A stretch of DNA of 34,944 nt from Candidatus Omnitrophota bacterium (lineage in GTDB: Bacteria > Ratteibacteria > UBA8468 > B48-G9 > DTJG01), in assembly GCA_023819255.1 (NCBI GenBank), contig JAMWBU010000009.1:1-34944 (forward strand), written 5' to 3'. Position numbers and translations under genes: made by a program. The notes under the pieces were generated by a model. It did no database searches, was not told the DNA's origin, and worked only from the letters and a program-made list of their open reading frames with translations. Of the stretch, positions 1 to 7,671 are shown one piece after another (the first letter of the stretch is position 1; every line of letters begins with the position of its first letter).

Positions 1-1626
1 AATGCCGCAGTCGGAATGCATGGCATTTACACAACAACTTCATCCCGTCCGTGGGATATGTCAAAAGTAATTCCGTTGCTTTCAATAACTGGAAGATATA
101 ATGGAGTCCTTGAAGAATGGTTCAGAGCAATGGGTAAAAATTGCATACACGGTCAATACACTGGCTATGATATGCTTGGAAAACTAACATACGAAAACAG
201 GGTGACCCTATGGAAAAATCTTTTCCATGGTTCAAGGTGGATCCTTTATTACCAGATGCGAAACCTTGTGGCTCCAGGAGGAATTTTTCAGTCAATAATA
301 AATTATGATGGAACGGTTCGCGATATATACAGGAGTTTATACAGGGAAGAATTAAAGGAAATCAAACAGGGCATTGGAAAACTGATTCTAAATTCAAAAC
401 CTGTCGACGATGGAATTATCTTTGTTTATTCATATACAAGCTGTCTTTTCAACAGGCACACATCATCTTATTTTGCCGCAAAAACACTTGTTGAAAATCT
501 TGGCTATCAGCACGATTTAATTTCTTACGCTCAACTTGAAAACTATCAAATCCCGCATTCCGCGAGGATACTTTTTCTTGCTGATTGCATCAGTATGTCT
601 GGCTCTGAAATTGAATCTGTAAAAAGATTTGTTTCTTCTGGCGGTATTTTGATTGCAGACGCTCAAAGCGCCATTTATGACGAACACGGAGTTAAATACA
701 GGGTTTCTCCTCTTGATGAGGTATTTGGCATCGACCGTTCAAATGCTAATTATGCGCCTGAAAAAAAACAGGTAATTTTTGGCACTGAAACGATACCCCT
801 GTGGGTTGCTGAAACAGGAATAAAAACCGCGCCTTCTGCTTATTCTTACGGAATTGCAAACGATAAAACTCCTGTTGTAATAATAAATTCATATGGAAAG
901 GGCAAGACCATCTATCTGAATATGCATCTTGCTCCTTACTCAAGTCTTGTTTCTTCCGGCGCTGCTGGAGAGATTGTTGTTGAACAGCCAGGAACAAAAG
1001 AAGTGGAGAAAAGCTATAAGAAGGTTTTCAAAGAAATTCTTCACAGCGTATGTCAATTAAAACCAGAAATAACAATTGCGCCGGAAGACGCATTTAAAGA
1101 GGTTTTCCTGTTCAAAGGAAAGCAGGACAAAACTGCCATTGTTGGAATAATTCCTTCTCCACAAATAAGAAATAAAACAAAAATATCCATCTTTTTGAAC
1201 GAGAAAGAAGGAGCAAGAACAATGTATGATGTACGGGAGAAAAAAAGTTTTAGCTCGGGCAAAAAATTTGAATACATCTTGAAACCGGAAAAGGTGGCCT
1301 TGCTTGCCTTCACGCCTTACACTGTTAAAAAGATTGATGTTAGAGGCAAGAAAAACTGCTATCATGGCGAAACGATAAATTTTAGCGGCAGAATCATTGC
1401 CTCAACAGGTATTGCAGACGGACATACCATAAGGGTGCAGGTATTTGACAGAAACAAAAATGAGATTGCTTTCTGGTCGCGCGCTATTTATCTCGACAAT
1501 GACTCTTTTGATTTTTCTCTCCCTGTTGACCTTTCAATGCCCACTGGCCAATACAGGGTTGTTGTCACAGATATTGTTTCAGGAGTAAGTTCTTCAGGTT
1601 TTTTTAATATCATTCATAAAAGATGA
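1..1626 (+). CDS. GH42-like beta-galactosidase, C-terminal part (partial at left edge)
   Basis: The reading frame is open to base 1 (N-A-A-V-G precede the first Met at 16), so the gene starts outside the window and only its last 541 residues are here. Near residues 135-320 of the fragment is a flavodoxin/amidotransferase-like alpha-beta domain (IIFVYSYTSCLFN, then SSGGILIADAQ), typical of the trimerisation domain after the TIM barrel in GH42 beta-galactosidases. The preceding W-K-N-L-F-H-G and Y-Y-Q-M-R segment resembles the end of the barrel. A beta-sandwich tail follows, including VAVLAFTPY-type and GQYRVVVTD-type strands. The catalytic acids lie outside the window, so activity cannot be judged. 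It overlaps the next gene by four bases (ATGA), so the two are probably translated together. The family assignment is by fold pattern and the substrate is unknown. Confidence 0.7.
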   Translation, partial: NAAVGMHGIYTTTSSRPWDMSKVIPLLSITGRYNGVLEEWFRAMGKNCIHGQYTGYDMLGKLTYENRVTLWKNLFHGSRWILYYQMRNLVAPGGIFQSIINYDGTVRDIYRSLYREELKEIKQGIGKLILNSKPVDDGIIFVYSYTSCLFNRHTSSYFAAKTLVENLGYQHDLISYAQLENYQIPHSARILFLADCISMSGSEIESVKRFVSSGGILIADAQSAIYDEHGVKYRVSPLDEVFGIDRSNANYAPEKKQVIFGTETIPLWVAETGIKTAPSAYSYGIANDKTPVVIINSYGKGKTIYLNMHLAPYSSLVSSGAAGEIVVEQPGTKEVEKSYKKVFKEILHSVCQLKPEITIAPEDAFKEVFLFKGKQDKTAIVGIIPSPQIRNKTKISIFLNEKEGARTMYDVREKKSFSSGKKFEYILKPEKVALLAFTPYTVKKIDVRGKKNCYHGETINFSGRIIASTGIADGHTIRVQVFDRNKNEIAFWSRAIYLDNDSFDFSLPVDLSMPTGQYRVVVTDIVSGVSSSGFFNIIHKR

Positions 1627-3767
1627 AAGAAGACATTTTTCCATCAGATATAGTTCAAAAAGGTAAAAAGTATTCGGTTGAACCGCCTGTTAATGTTGTG
1701 GTGAAAGATACGACATTACTTCCCTGCGCGAGATACTTTATAGAAGAAACAAAAAAAAGATCCTTGCGCCATATAAAAATGGCTGAGCTAACCAGTAATA
1801 CAAACACAGCTATCTTTTCTCTAATGCAATCATCAGATGAAAAGTTTTGTGTGCGGGTTGAAAAAGTATCGGGAAAAATTATTTTTGAATTTTCAGCAAG
1901 CAGCCTTTCCTCCTGTTATTATGGAATTCAGGCTTTTTTCAGACATTCTGAGGTTAATAAAAATTCCTTTGTCACAGATCTTAAATTTCATAGCGGAAAA
2001 ACGAAAAATACCCGCAGAAATTTAATTATTTCTCTCTCCTGGATGGAGAACCTGATTGAGTTTCCTTTTTACAATCTTGAAAAATGGCGAGCATTTATAG
2101 ATCTTGTTTCTGAACTCAGATTTAACCGCATAGATTTTATGCAATGGGGATGCACGATACCCGAAGCACCGGCCGATGACAGAAAAACCGAAGATGAATG
2201 GGAACTATGGCAAAATGGTTCAAAAAAAAGCGGCGACTGGCCAATTCCTGAGGCATATCGCGGTTTGAAATATCAACAAGGAGTGTGGAAAAGCCATTGT
2301 CTTTTTGAACCCTGGCTTTTCCCTGTTAGTGGAAAATCAATCAAAAAGTCTGCGCTATTCAGCGTTTGTTATCCACCCGAAAGACAAATCCCACTGTGTC
2401 GATGGGACATCAAAAAACAAAAACTTATCAGCAAGCTCTGGTATCCACCATTTATCAAGGACAAAAGTCTATTCAGAAAGCTTACTGATTTGATCCACGA
2501 TAGAGGAATGAGGGTTGGGTTATTTACAACAGCCAGGGTACCCTGTGCAGCAAATGAAAAAAATTTCGAGCAGTACTGGAAAGAAGTAATTGGCTTTTTC
2601 TCAAAACAGGGAGTTGATGATTTTGTTTTTGAGACAGAAGAAGGGCCTGCTTCTTTCCAGCACCACCGCCAGTGCCAGATATGTCAGAGAAAATATGGCG
2701 ATATTTTTACAGGTTATACAAGAAAAATAGCCCGTCAGACAAATATTTTGACCAAAATCATTAAATCAAGAAGTGAAAATTCAAATATCGGCTGGATTCT
2801 GCATGTTCCGCTTCATGCTGGTTATGGAAATCCTCCCGAAAGAAGCCAGTGGCTCGCAAATCCCAAAAATTATATTGAAAATTTAAAAATATTCAAATCC
2901 AGCGCTCCGGATGATTTCACTCTTGATTATGTTCCTTTTCCAGGTGAAAAAAATATTCGCCATGATTTTCTTCCACAGATATATTTTGACATTTTTGGCT
3001 CAAAACGAATTTGCGCCACCGGATACACACATGCCTGGGGACCTGCCAGAACATTTCTCGGCCTTGAAGTCTATTACATTGATATTGCCCGATCGCTCTG
3101 GGAATATGATCCATCAAAAACTGTATGGCGCAGGGAAGAAATTACAAAAAAGAGCATCGAAGAATTATCATTAAGACTTTATGGTTCCAGAAAAGCGATA
3201 TTTGAACTTGCCAGATACAGTATAAACAACCGAAGCTTGCTCTTTGGCGAAAAAAGTGTTGTTTGCCCTCTTGTCTGGGACAGAAGCCGCTTTTGCATAA
3301 GCCAGCAGGTACTGAAAAAAATGCTGATAAACGCTTTTTCCGGAAAACAGGAAGGTTATCTGCCTTATCAACGCAATCTCTATGAAAGCGCCCTTAAAAA
3401 AACGATGGACGCAGAAAAAAAACTTGAAAAGGTAAAACCCTCCAAATCTTTTCTTGCGTGCGATTGGGATTTTGGAGAAGGTTTTTTAGAAAGATTTTCG
3501 CTTGTAAAAGCATCGCGATGGATCCTTGAGTTTCTTCTTGTTTATGACTCAATACTATCAATAATGGCAGACCGGAAAAAGTTGAGCGAAAAAAGTTTCA
3601 AAAAATTGATAGAAACAGGCATAAAAATAAACAATGCCGCAGCAATGGGACATAAATCAAGCTGGTGGCCATCAAGTTCACGGCTTGGCGGCATCTATGA
3701 TTATTATGCATTTGCCAGGTTTCTCTTTCAGAATAAAAATTCAATTCTTGAAAGATTCAAAAAATGA
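1623..3767 (+). CDS. Glycoside hydrolase with GH20b-like N-domain and TIM barrel
   Basis: This is a 714-residue protein translationally coupled to the GH42-like gene by a 4-base overlap. Residues about 20-125 look like the small alpha/beta domain that precedes the barrel in GH20 hexosaminidases and GH67 alpha-glucuronidases (SSLSSCYYGIQAFFR is its closing helix). From about residue 130 a TIM barrel begins (RRNLIISLSWMEN, then LRFNRIDFMQWG). Residues 334-340 (FVFETEE) sit where an acidic catalytic or binding cluster would be expected, followed by CQICQRKYGD with Cys351 and Cys354. I see no clear GH20 Asp-Glu pair, so the exact family is open and it may belong to an uncharacterised clan. No signal peptide is visible, which points to intracellular oligosaccharide processing. 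Its stop lies two bases from the stop of the convergent dehydrogenase. Confidence 0.6.
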   Translation: MKEDIFPSDIVQKGKKYSVEPPVNVVVKDTTLLPCARYFIEETKKRSLRHIKMAELTSNTNTAIFSLMQSSDEKFCVRVEKVSGKIIFEFSASSLSSCYYGIQAFFRHSEVNKNSFVTDLKFHSGKTKNTRRNLIISLSWMENLIEFPFYNLEKWRAFIDLVSELRFNRIDFMQWGCTIPEAPADDRKTEDEWELWQNGSKKSGDWPIPEAYRGLKYQQGVWKSHCLFEPWLFPVSGKSIKKSALFSVCYPPERQIPLCRWDIKKQKLISKLWYPPFIKDKSLFRKLTDLIHDRGMRVGLFTTARVPCAANEKNFEQYWKEVIGFFSKQGVDDFVFETEEGPASFQHHRQCQICQRKYGDIFTGYTRKIARQTNILTKIIKSRSENSNIGWILHVPLHAGYGNPPERSQWLANPKNYIENLKIFKSSAPDDFTLDYVPFPGEKNIRHDFLPQIYFDIFGSKRICATGYTHAWGPARTFLGLEVYYIDIARSLWEYDPSKTVWRREEITKKSIEELSLRLYGSRKAIFELARYSINNRSLLFGEKSVVCPLVWDRSRFCISQQVLKKMLINAFSGKQEGYLPYQRNLYESALKKTMDAEKKLEKVKPSKSFLACDWDFGEGFLERFSLVKASRWILEFLLVYDSILSIMADRKKLSEKSFKKLIETGIKINNAAAMGHKSSWWPSSSRLGGIYDYYAFARFLFQNKNSILERFKK

Positions 3768-3769
3768 AG

Positions 3770-4606
3770 TCATCTTGGGGTTGCGTCAGGAAGTCCACCG
3801 TCAACAGGAAGAGTTGCTCCTGTGGTAGGGGTCTGGCGGGAAGCAAAAAACAATACTGCGTTAGCGACATGGTCTGCTGTTATTTTTGCCTTCAAAAGAT
3901 TTCTGTTTCTGTAATATTCTTCAAGACCTTTTTCGTCCAGTCCCCTCGCCTTCATTCTGTCAGGACCAATCTTTTCCCACAGCCCTGATTTTATTTCACC
4001 GTCAGAAAAAACCGCGTCAGGCGCCACCATATTTACCCTTATGCCAGAAGGAGCAAATTCAAGACTTGCTATGCGGGCAAGTTGATGGGCTGCTGCTTTT
4101 GTGGAGCTATACGCGCCGAAAGAGGCACCTGGCGAAAAAACATTCTTTGTGGAAATCAAAATGATATCTCCGGGTGTTCTCTGTTTTTCAAAATGTTTTC
4201 CCAGTTCTTTCAGCATCAGCAATGTCCCTTCAACATTAACCTTTTCAAGTTTCTGGAATTCATTTATATCCATATCCTTGAGAAACGAAACATGAGCAAT
4301 TCCTGCATTGATAACTGCTATGTCAAGGGAACCAAATATCTCGACAGTTTTTCTAATTCCCTGTGAAACACTTTCAGGATCGGTAACATCCATCACAATA
4401 CCAATAATTCTGCTGCCATACTTTTCCTGAAATTTCTTAACAAGTTCATCAAGGCGGCTGGCTGAAATGTCTGTGGCAGAAACCCTGCAATTTGAACCAA
4501 GAAGTCTTCTGCAGATTCCTGCGCCAATTGCTCCTGCGGCGCCTGTAACGATAGCCACTCTATTTTTAAGGTCGTATCTGCATTCTGGTTCAGGATATTC
4601 ATTCAT
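3770..4606 (-). CDS. Short-chain dehydrogenase, RhaW-like (stand-alone RhaEW C-domain)
   Basis: A 278-residue classical SDR. The NAD(P) fold starts VAIVTGAAGAIGAGI (TGxxxGxG), the Asn of the INAG motif is present, and the catalytic Ser, Tyr and Lys fall in ILISTKN and the YSSTK pentad. The C-terminal third (VNMVAPDAVFSDG, RARGLDE-type, QTPTTGATLPVDGGLPDATPR) closely matches, from memory, the dehydrogenase half of the fused rhamnulose-1-phosphate aldolase/lactaldehyde dehydrogenase RhaEW. Here that half stands alone, without the aldolase domain. It is the last gene of an operon with an epimerase (4-base overlap) and an LsrF-type aldolase. Likely role: NAD-dependent oxidation of an aldehyde or hydroxy sugar product made upstream. 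The exact substrate is inference. Confidence 0.75.
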   Translation of the reverse strand: MNEYPEPECRYDLKNRVAIVTGAAGAIGAGICRRLLGSNCRVSATDISASRLDELVKKFQEKYGSRIIGIVMDVTDPESVSQGIRKTVEIFGSLDIAVINAGIAHVSFLKDMDINEFQKLEKVNVEGTLLMLKELGKHFEKQRTPGDIILISTKNVFSPGASFGAYSSTKAAAHQLARIASLEFAPSGIRVNMVAPDAVFSDGEIKSGLWEKIGPDRMKARGLDEKGLEEYYRNRNLLKAKITADHVANAVLFFASRQTPTTGATLPVDGGLPDATPR

Positions 4607-5337
4607 ATCGCTTTATTTTTGCCTTTTTTCAAAACATTCAAAATATATTTCGCGCTATCGGCAGGATTTTTACCATCAAAGACAGCCTTTCCCGCAACAA
4701 CAATATCAGGAGCCATATAAGAGACATCAACGATATTTTCAAGTGTTATTCCGCCATCGACGCACATAAGTATGTCTCTTTCTGATTTATTTATCAAGTC
4801 AATGGCTGTCTCTATTTTTTTTGCCGTTGATTTCAAAAAGGTTTGATTTTCCCATCCCGGGTTTACTGCAAGAATTGTTATCATATCCGCTATATCAAGC
4901 ACGCTTTTAAGCTGCTCAACAGGAGTACCAGGATTTATTGCGACTCCTGCAACCACTAATCTATTTACATCATTGACATTTTTAAGGCTCTTTATTTCCT
5001 GAAGGACTGCATGAATATCGACAGGGCATGCCTCATAATGAACTGTAATAATATCAGCTCCTGCCTGGACAAACTGGCGTATTTTATGCTGGGGCTTTTC
5101 AACCATTAGATGGACATCTTTTATTAATTTTGTTTTTACCTTTTTTACAAGAGAGGCGCCAGCGGTGATCTCTGGACAGAACATTCCATCCCTAATATCA
5201 AAATGAAGAAGTTCAACACCTGTGCCGTTAAGTTTCTTCAGGTCCAGTTCAAGATGCATTGGATCTGCTGCCATAACACTCACACTGAGTGTCGGAGTTA
5301 AAGATCTCAGATAATGAAGAAACGATAGTTTTGCCAT
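4603..5337 (-). CDS. rpe: Ribulose-phosphate 3-epimerase family protein
   Basis: A 244-residue TIM barrel of the RPE family, which interconverts ribulose-5-phosphate and xylulose-5-phosphate or epimerises related ketose phosphates such as allulose-6-phosphate. Visible motifs are HFDIRDGMFCP (first metal-binding His and Asp), DVHLMVEKP (second His), the loop ILAVNPGWENQTF in place of the usual TVNPGFGGQ, and MCVDGGI with the other catalytic Asp. The N-terminal SVSVMAAD replaces the common PSILSAD. The Ile-Arg-Asp and Pro-Gly-Trp substitutions suggest a specialised rather than housekeeping epimerase. It lies 3 bases after the aldolase gene and overlaps the SDR start by 4 bases, so all three should be on one transcript. 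The fold is confident; the substrate is not. Confidence 0.85.
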   Translation of the reverse strand: MAKLSFLHYLRSLTPTLSVSVMAADPMHLELDLKKLNGTGVELLHFDIRDGMFCPEITAGASLVKKVKTKLIKDVHLMVEKPQHKIRQFVQAGADIITVHYEACPVDIHAVLQEIKSLKNVNDVNRLVVAGVAINPGTPVEQLKSVLDIADMITILAVNPGWENQTFLKSTAKKIETAIDLINKSERDILMCVDGGITLENIVDVSYMAPDIVVAGKAVFDGKNPADSAKYILNVLKKGKNKAI

Positions 5338-5340
5338 TTT

Positions 5341-6231
5341 CTATTCCTTTTTTTGTTTTTCTTCAATAGATTCTCTGTAAAACTGGTACGCCTTTTCCGG
5401 CTTTTCATTTTTATGAACAACCATTCTTACAGCCTGTATCATTGCGACAGGGTTTTCTGCCTGGAAAATATTGCGACCCATATCAACCCCGCACGCACCC
5501 TGTTGAATTGCGTTGTAAGCCATATTCAAGGCGTCAAGTTCAGGAATTTTCTTCCCGCCCGCAATCACAATGGGCACAGGACAACTCGCGGTAACTGTTT
5601 CAAAATCAGGTTCAACATAATATGTCTTCACATAGGTCGCACCAAGTTCAGCGCATATTCTACAGGCAAGACGCATATATTTTGCATCTCTGACAAGTTC
5701 TTTTCCAACTGCTGTTACACCAAGAACTGCAATCCCGTACCTCTGTCCCATATCCACAAGACGGGTCATATTATGGACTGATTGTGTTTCATACTGGCCC
5801 CCAATAAAAACCTGAACAGCAACCGCCGCTGCATTCAATCTTATCGCATCCTCAATATCCATTGCTATCTGCTCATCTGAAAGCTCTTTCAGAATACTTG
5901 GTCCGCCGCTTGCCCGAAGAACAATACCGTTTGGATAAGTGGGAGGTATTATTGATCGAAGTATTCCTCTTGTCAGCATCAAGGTGTCAGAGTACGCAAG
6001 AAGCGGCAAAATTGTCACATCAATTCTTTCAAGCCCTGTGGTTGGTCCCTGGAAATAGCCATGGTCAATGGCAAGCATCACAGTCTTACCTGTGACTGGA
6101 TTGAAAATCTTTGACAGCCTGTTTTTCATCCCCCAGTCAAAGTTGTTTGAACCTTTCAGGAAGAATGCTTTATTTTTCTGACGGATTTCAGGATAGAAAT
6201 TCTTTTCTTTTTTTTCATCTGCTTCTGGCAT
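5341..6231 (-). CDS. lsrF: LsrF-type class I aldolase/thiolase
   Basis: A 296-residue DeoC/FbaB-type barrel that is very close to LsrF along its length: [60 protein letters not shown]. LsrF is the autoinducer-2 degradation enzyme that acts on 3-hydroxy-2,4-pentadione-5-phosphate. The Schiff-base lysine corresponds to Lys202 in YVKTYYVEP, followed by PIVIAGGKK. An AAAAGGAG ribosome site precedes the ATG. No lsrK, lsrG, lsrR or transporter gene is nearby. Instead the gene leads an operon with an epimerase and a RhaW-like dehydrogenase, so it may act as a general ketose-phosphate aldolase. The symbol reflects the closest family, not a proven role. Confidence 0.85.
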   Translation of the reverse strand: MPEADEKKEKNFYPEIRQKNKAFFLKGSNNFDWGMKNRLSKIFNPVTGKTVMLAIDHGYFQGPTTGLERIDVTILPLLAYSDTLMLTRGILRSIIPPTYPNGIVLRASGGPSILKELSDEQIAMDIEDAIRLNAAAVAVQVFIGGQYETQSVHNMTRLVDMGQRYGIAVLGVTAVGKELVRDAKYMRLACRICAELGATYVKTYYVEPDFETVTASCPVPIVIAGGKKIPELDALNMAYNAIQQGACGVDMGRNIFQAENPVAMIQAVRMVVHKNEKPEKAYQFYRESIEEKQKKE

Positions 6232-6274
6232 CGCTTGCTCCTTTTAGCTTACCTGAATCTTTTCCCCTGGTGTT

Positions 6275-6302
6275 ATTATATCAAACACAATACCTATTGC
6301 AA
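6275..6302 (-). promoter_or_regulatory. Predicted promoter of the lsrF-rpe-SDR operon
   Basis: Read on the minus strand, TTGCAA (6302-6297) is followed after 16 bases by TATAAT (6280-6275), with TGA directly before it, giving an extended -10. Transcription would start near 6268, leaving a leader of about 37 bases before the ATG at 6231. The leader holds the AAGGAG ribosome site. This is a motif match only. Confidence 0.5.
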
Positions 6303-6426
6303 ATCAGTTGTGTTATATTCTTCGTCGATTCCACAACTTTCAAGAACAACTTTTCAATTACTTGAAGAATTTGGAATATTGCGGCTTGAAAAGAAATAAT
6401 TTGTCAAATTACAAAAGGTTGAGAAA

Positions 6427-6934
6427 ATGAAGATTGGCTACCATAAGGTTGATATTACTCCAAGAACAAATACAGAACTATGTGGCTACGGTTTTTATCT
6501 CAACAGAAAATCCACAGGTATTCATGACAATCTGTTTGCGAAAGCGGTTTATATTGGCGCCGATTCCTTAAAAAATGAAATTTTATTTATATCCTGCGAT
6601 CTAATTGGAATAAACAGGGAAATAATTGTTCGTATCAGGGAAAAAATAGAAAAAGAAACAAAAATCAGGCCCCAAAACATCATAATTTCTTCCACGCACA
6701 CTCATTCAGGCCCAGCAACTTTATTTCTTGAAGGATTGGGAAAGATGAATAAGAAATACCTTGATATTTTTGAAAAAAAAAATCGTAGAAGCAGGTGTAC
6801 GCGCCAAGGAGCAGGCGTCTGAAGGAAAGATAGGCTTTGCCAGAGCAAAAGCCGACATTGGTTATAACAGAGTTAAGAAAAATGGTCATTATGGTAAAAC
6901 TGGATCACTTGACATCGATTTTAAAAAAGATTAA
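6427..6934 (+). pseudogene. Frameshifted and truncated neutral/alkaline ceramidase-like gene
   Basis: The intact frame from the ATG at 6427 encodes the N-terminus of a neutral/alkaline non-lysosomal ceramidase-like protein: KVDITPRTNTELCGYG, ISCDLIGINREI, and the zinc-ligand segment ISSTHTHSGPAT. After ten A residues at 6773-6782 the homologous protein continues in the +1 frame (KIVEAGVRAKEQASEGKIGF, then DIGYNRVKKNG) and stops at 6934. Removing one A would rejoin the two parts into about 169 residues. The family usually has 400 or more residues, so the C-terminal two thirds are missing as well. The remnant ends exactly where the arsenic island begins, and its last codons contain the -35 of the ars promoter. 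A sequencing error could explain the frameshift but not the truncation. Confidence 0.8.
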
Positions 6935-6937
6935 TAT
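6909..6937 (+). promoter_or_regulatory. Predicted ars operon promoter
   Basis: TTGACA (6909-6914) and TAATAT (6932-6937) are separated by exactly 17 bases, giving a start near 6944 and a leader of about 27 bases before the arsR ATG at 6971. The -35 falls inside the 3' end of the ceramidase remnant. The -10 coincides with the left end of the palindromic operator, so bound ArsR would block polymerase. Motif-based prediction. Confidence 0.6.
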
Positions 6938-6959
6938 ATGAATTATAATTCACATATTA
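6932..6959. promoter_or_regulatory. Predicted ArsR operator: 13-2-13 inverted repeat
   Basis: The arms TAATATATGAATT and AATTCACATATTA are reverse complements except at one position, separated by AT. The inner TGAA...TTCA core is the pattern recognised by ArsR/SmtB-family repressors. It overlaps the -10 of the ars promoter and the likely start site, the expected position for autorepression of arsR relieved by As(III). The symmetry is seen directly; binding is inferred. Confidence 0.75.
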
Positions 6960-6970
6960 AAGGGTGGGAA

Positions 6971-7315
6971 ATGACCGAAAACGAAGAAGAACTATTGAGC
7001 TATATAAAAATTCTTGCCGACAGAAGCAAGTATAAAATCATCCTGCATCTGATGAAAGGGCAGGAGTGCGTTTGCGTTCTTGCAGAAAAATTAAATCTGG
7101 AACAAACCCTTGTTTCCCACCATTTGCGTAAATTGAGGAAAGCTGGCTTAATTCACGACAGGAAGATCGGAACCTGGGTATACTGTTCCCTTAACAAAAA
7201 GGCATTTAAGAAAATGAAAGATCTGTTCAGGAGGGTGTTAAATTTTAACAGTATTACAAGCAGTCCAGGCTCCAGAAACCGTGTTTGTCGACGACTACAG
7301 GGAGGAAAATTATGA
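6971..7315 (+). CDS. arsR: ArsR-family arsenite-responsive repressor
   Basis: A 114-residue winged-helix repressor. The DNA-binding helix region is LEQTLVSHHLRKLRKAGLI, and the wing is IGTWVYCSL. Cys33-Val-Cys35 in QECVCVLAEKL sits at the start of the alpha-3 helix, as in the As(III) site of E. coli ArsR (Cys32-Val-Cys34). Cys72 and Cys106 are further thiols. I chose the ATG at 6971 because AAAGGG precedes it and because the earlier in-frame ATG at 6938 lies inside the operator palindrome. The gene overlaps arsD by four bases (ATGA), and its last codons contain the arsD ribosome site (GGGAGG). It should repress the whole downstream island. Confidence 0.93.
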   Translation: MTENEEELLSYIKILADRSKYKIILHLMKGQECVCVLAEKLNLEQTLVSHHLRKLRKAGLIHDRKIGTWVYCSLNKKAFKKMKDLFRRVLNFNSITSSPGSRNRVCRRLQGGKL

Positions 7316-7629
7316 AAACAAAAATTATTATTTATGATCCACCAATGTGCTGTTCTTCCGGCGTTTGTGGGCCAAACCCAGATCCATCTCTTATTTCTCT
7401 GCAGGATACACTGGAAAAGATAAAAAAACAAGGTGTAGAAGTTGAACGTTATATCATCACTCAAAGTCCGCAAAAGTTTAAGGAAAACCCGGAGGTGATA
7501 AAACTACTTCAGGAACGGCAACTAAAAGCATTACCAATTACAATCTGCAACGGGAAAATTATCAAAATTGGTTCATACCCAACATTTGAGGAGTTTAAGA
7601 AATTTATTAATGAAACAAAATCACAATAA
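7312..7629 (+). CDS. arsD: ArsD arsenic metallochaperone
   Basis: A 105-residue thioredoxin-fold protein that delivers As(III) to the ArsA ATPase and can act as a weak second repressor. The ligands Cys13-Cys14 and Cys19 in PPMCCSSGVCGP match the Cys12, Cys13 and Cys18 triad of E. coli ArsD. Cys79 (ITICNGKI) is an additional conserved-looking thiol. There are no extra C-terminal Cys pairs. An ATG with a GGGAGG site overlaps the arsR stop, giving translational coupling. The presence of arsA in the same operon supports the chaperone role. Confidence 0.93.
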   Translation: MKTKIIIYDPPMCCSSGVCGPNPDPSLISLQDTLEKIKKQGVEVERYIITQSPQKFKENPEVIKLLQERQLKALPITICNGKIIKIGSYPTFEEFKKFINETKSQ

Positions 7630-7671
7630 AGATATCCGATTCATCAAAACCTAATTGCAGGAGGATTTAAA

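Noticed and set aside
5353..5781. 142-residue open frame antisense to lsrF
   Set aside because: The minus-strand LsrF match is strong and covers the region; no ribosome site or family pattern on the plus strand.
6268..6399. Short open frame ending in a helix-turn-helix-like TFQLLEEFGILRLEKK
   Set aside because: It looks a little like the end of a winged-helix domain, but is too short, has no start or ribosome site, and overlaps the predicted lsrF promoter.
6938..6970. Upstream ATG for arsR
   Set aside because: It lies inside the operator palindrome and lacks a ribosome site; the ATG at 6971 has AAAGGG upstream.
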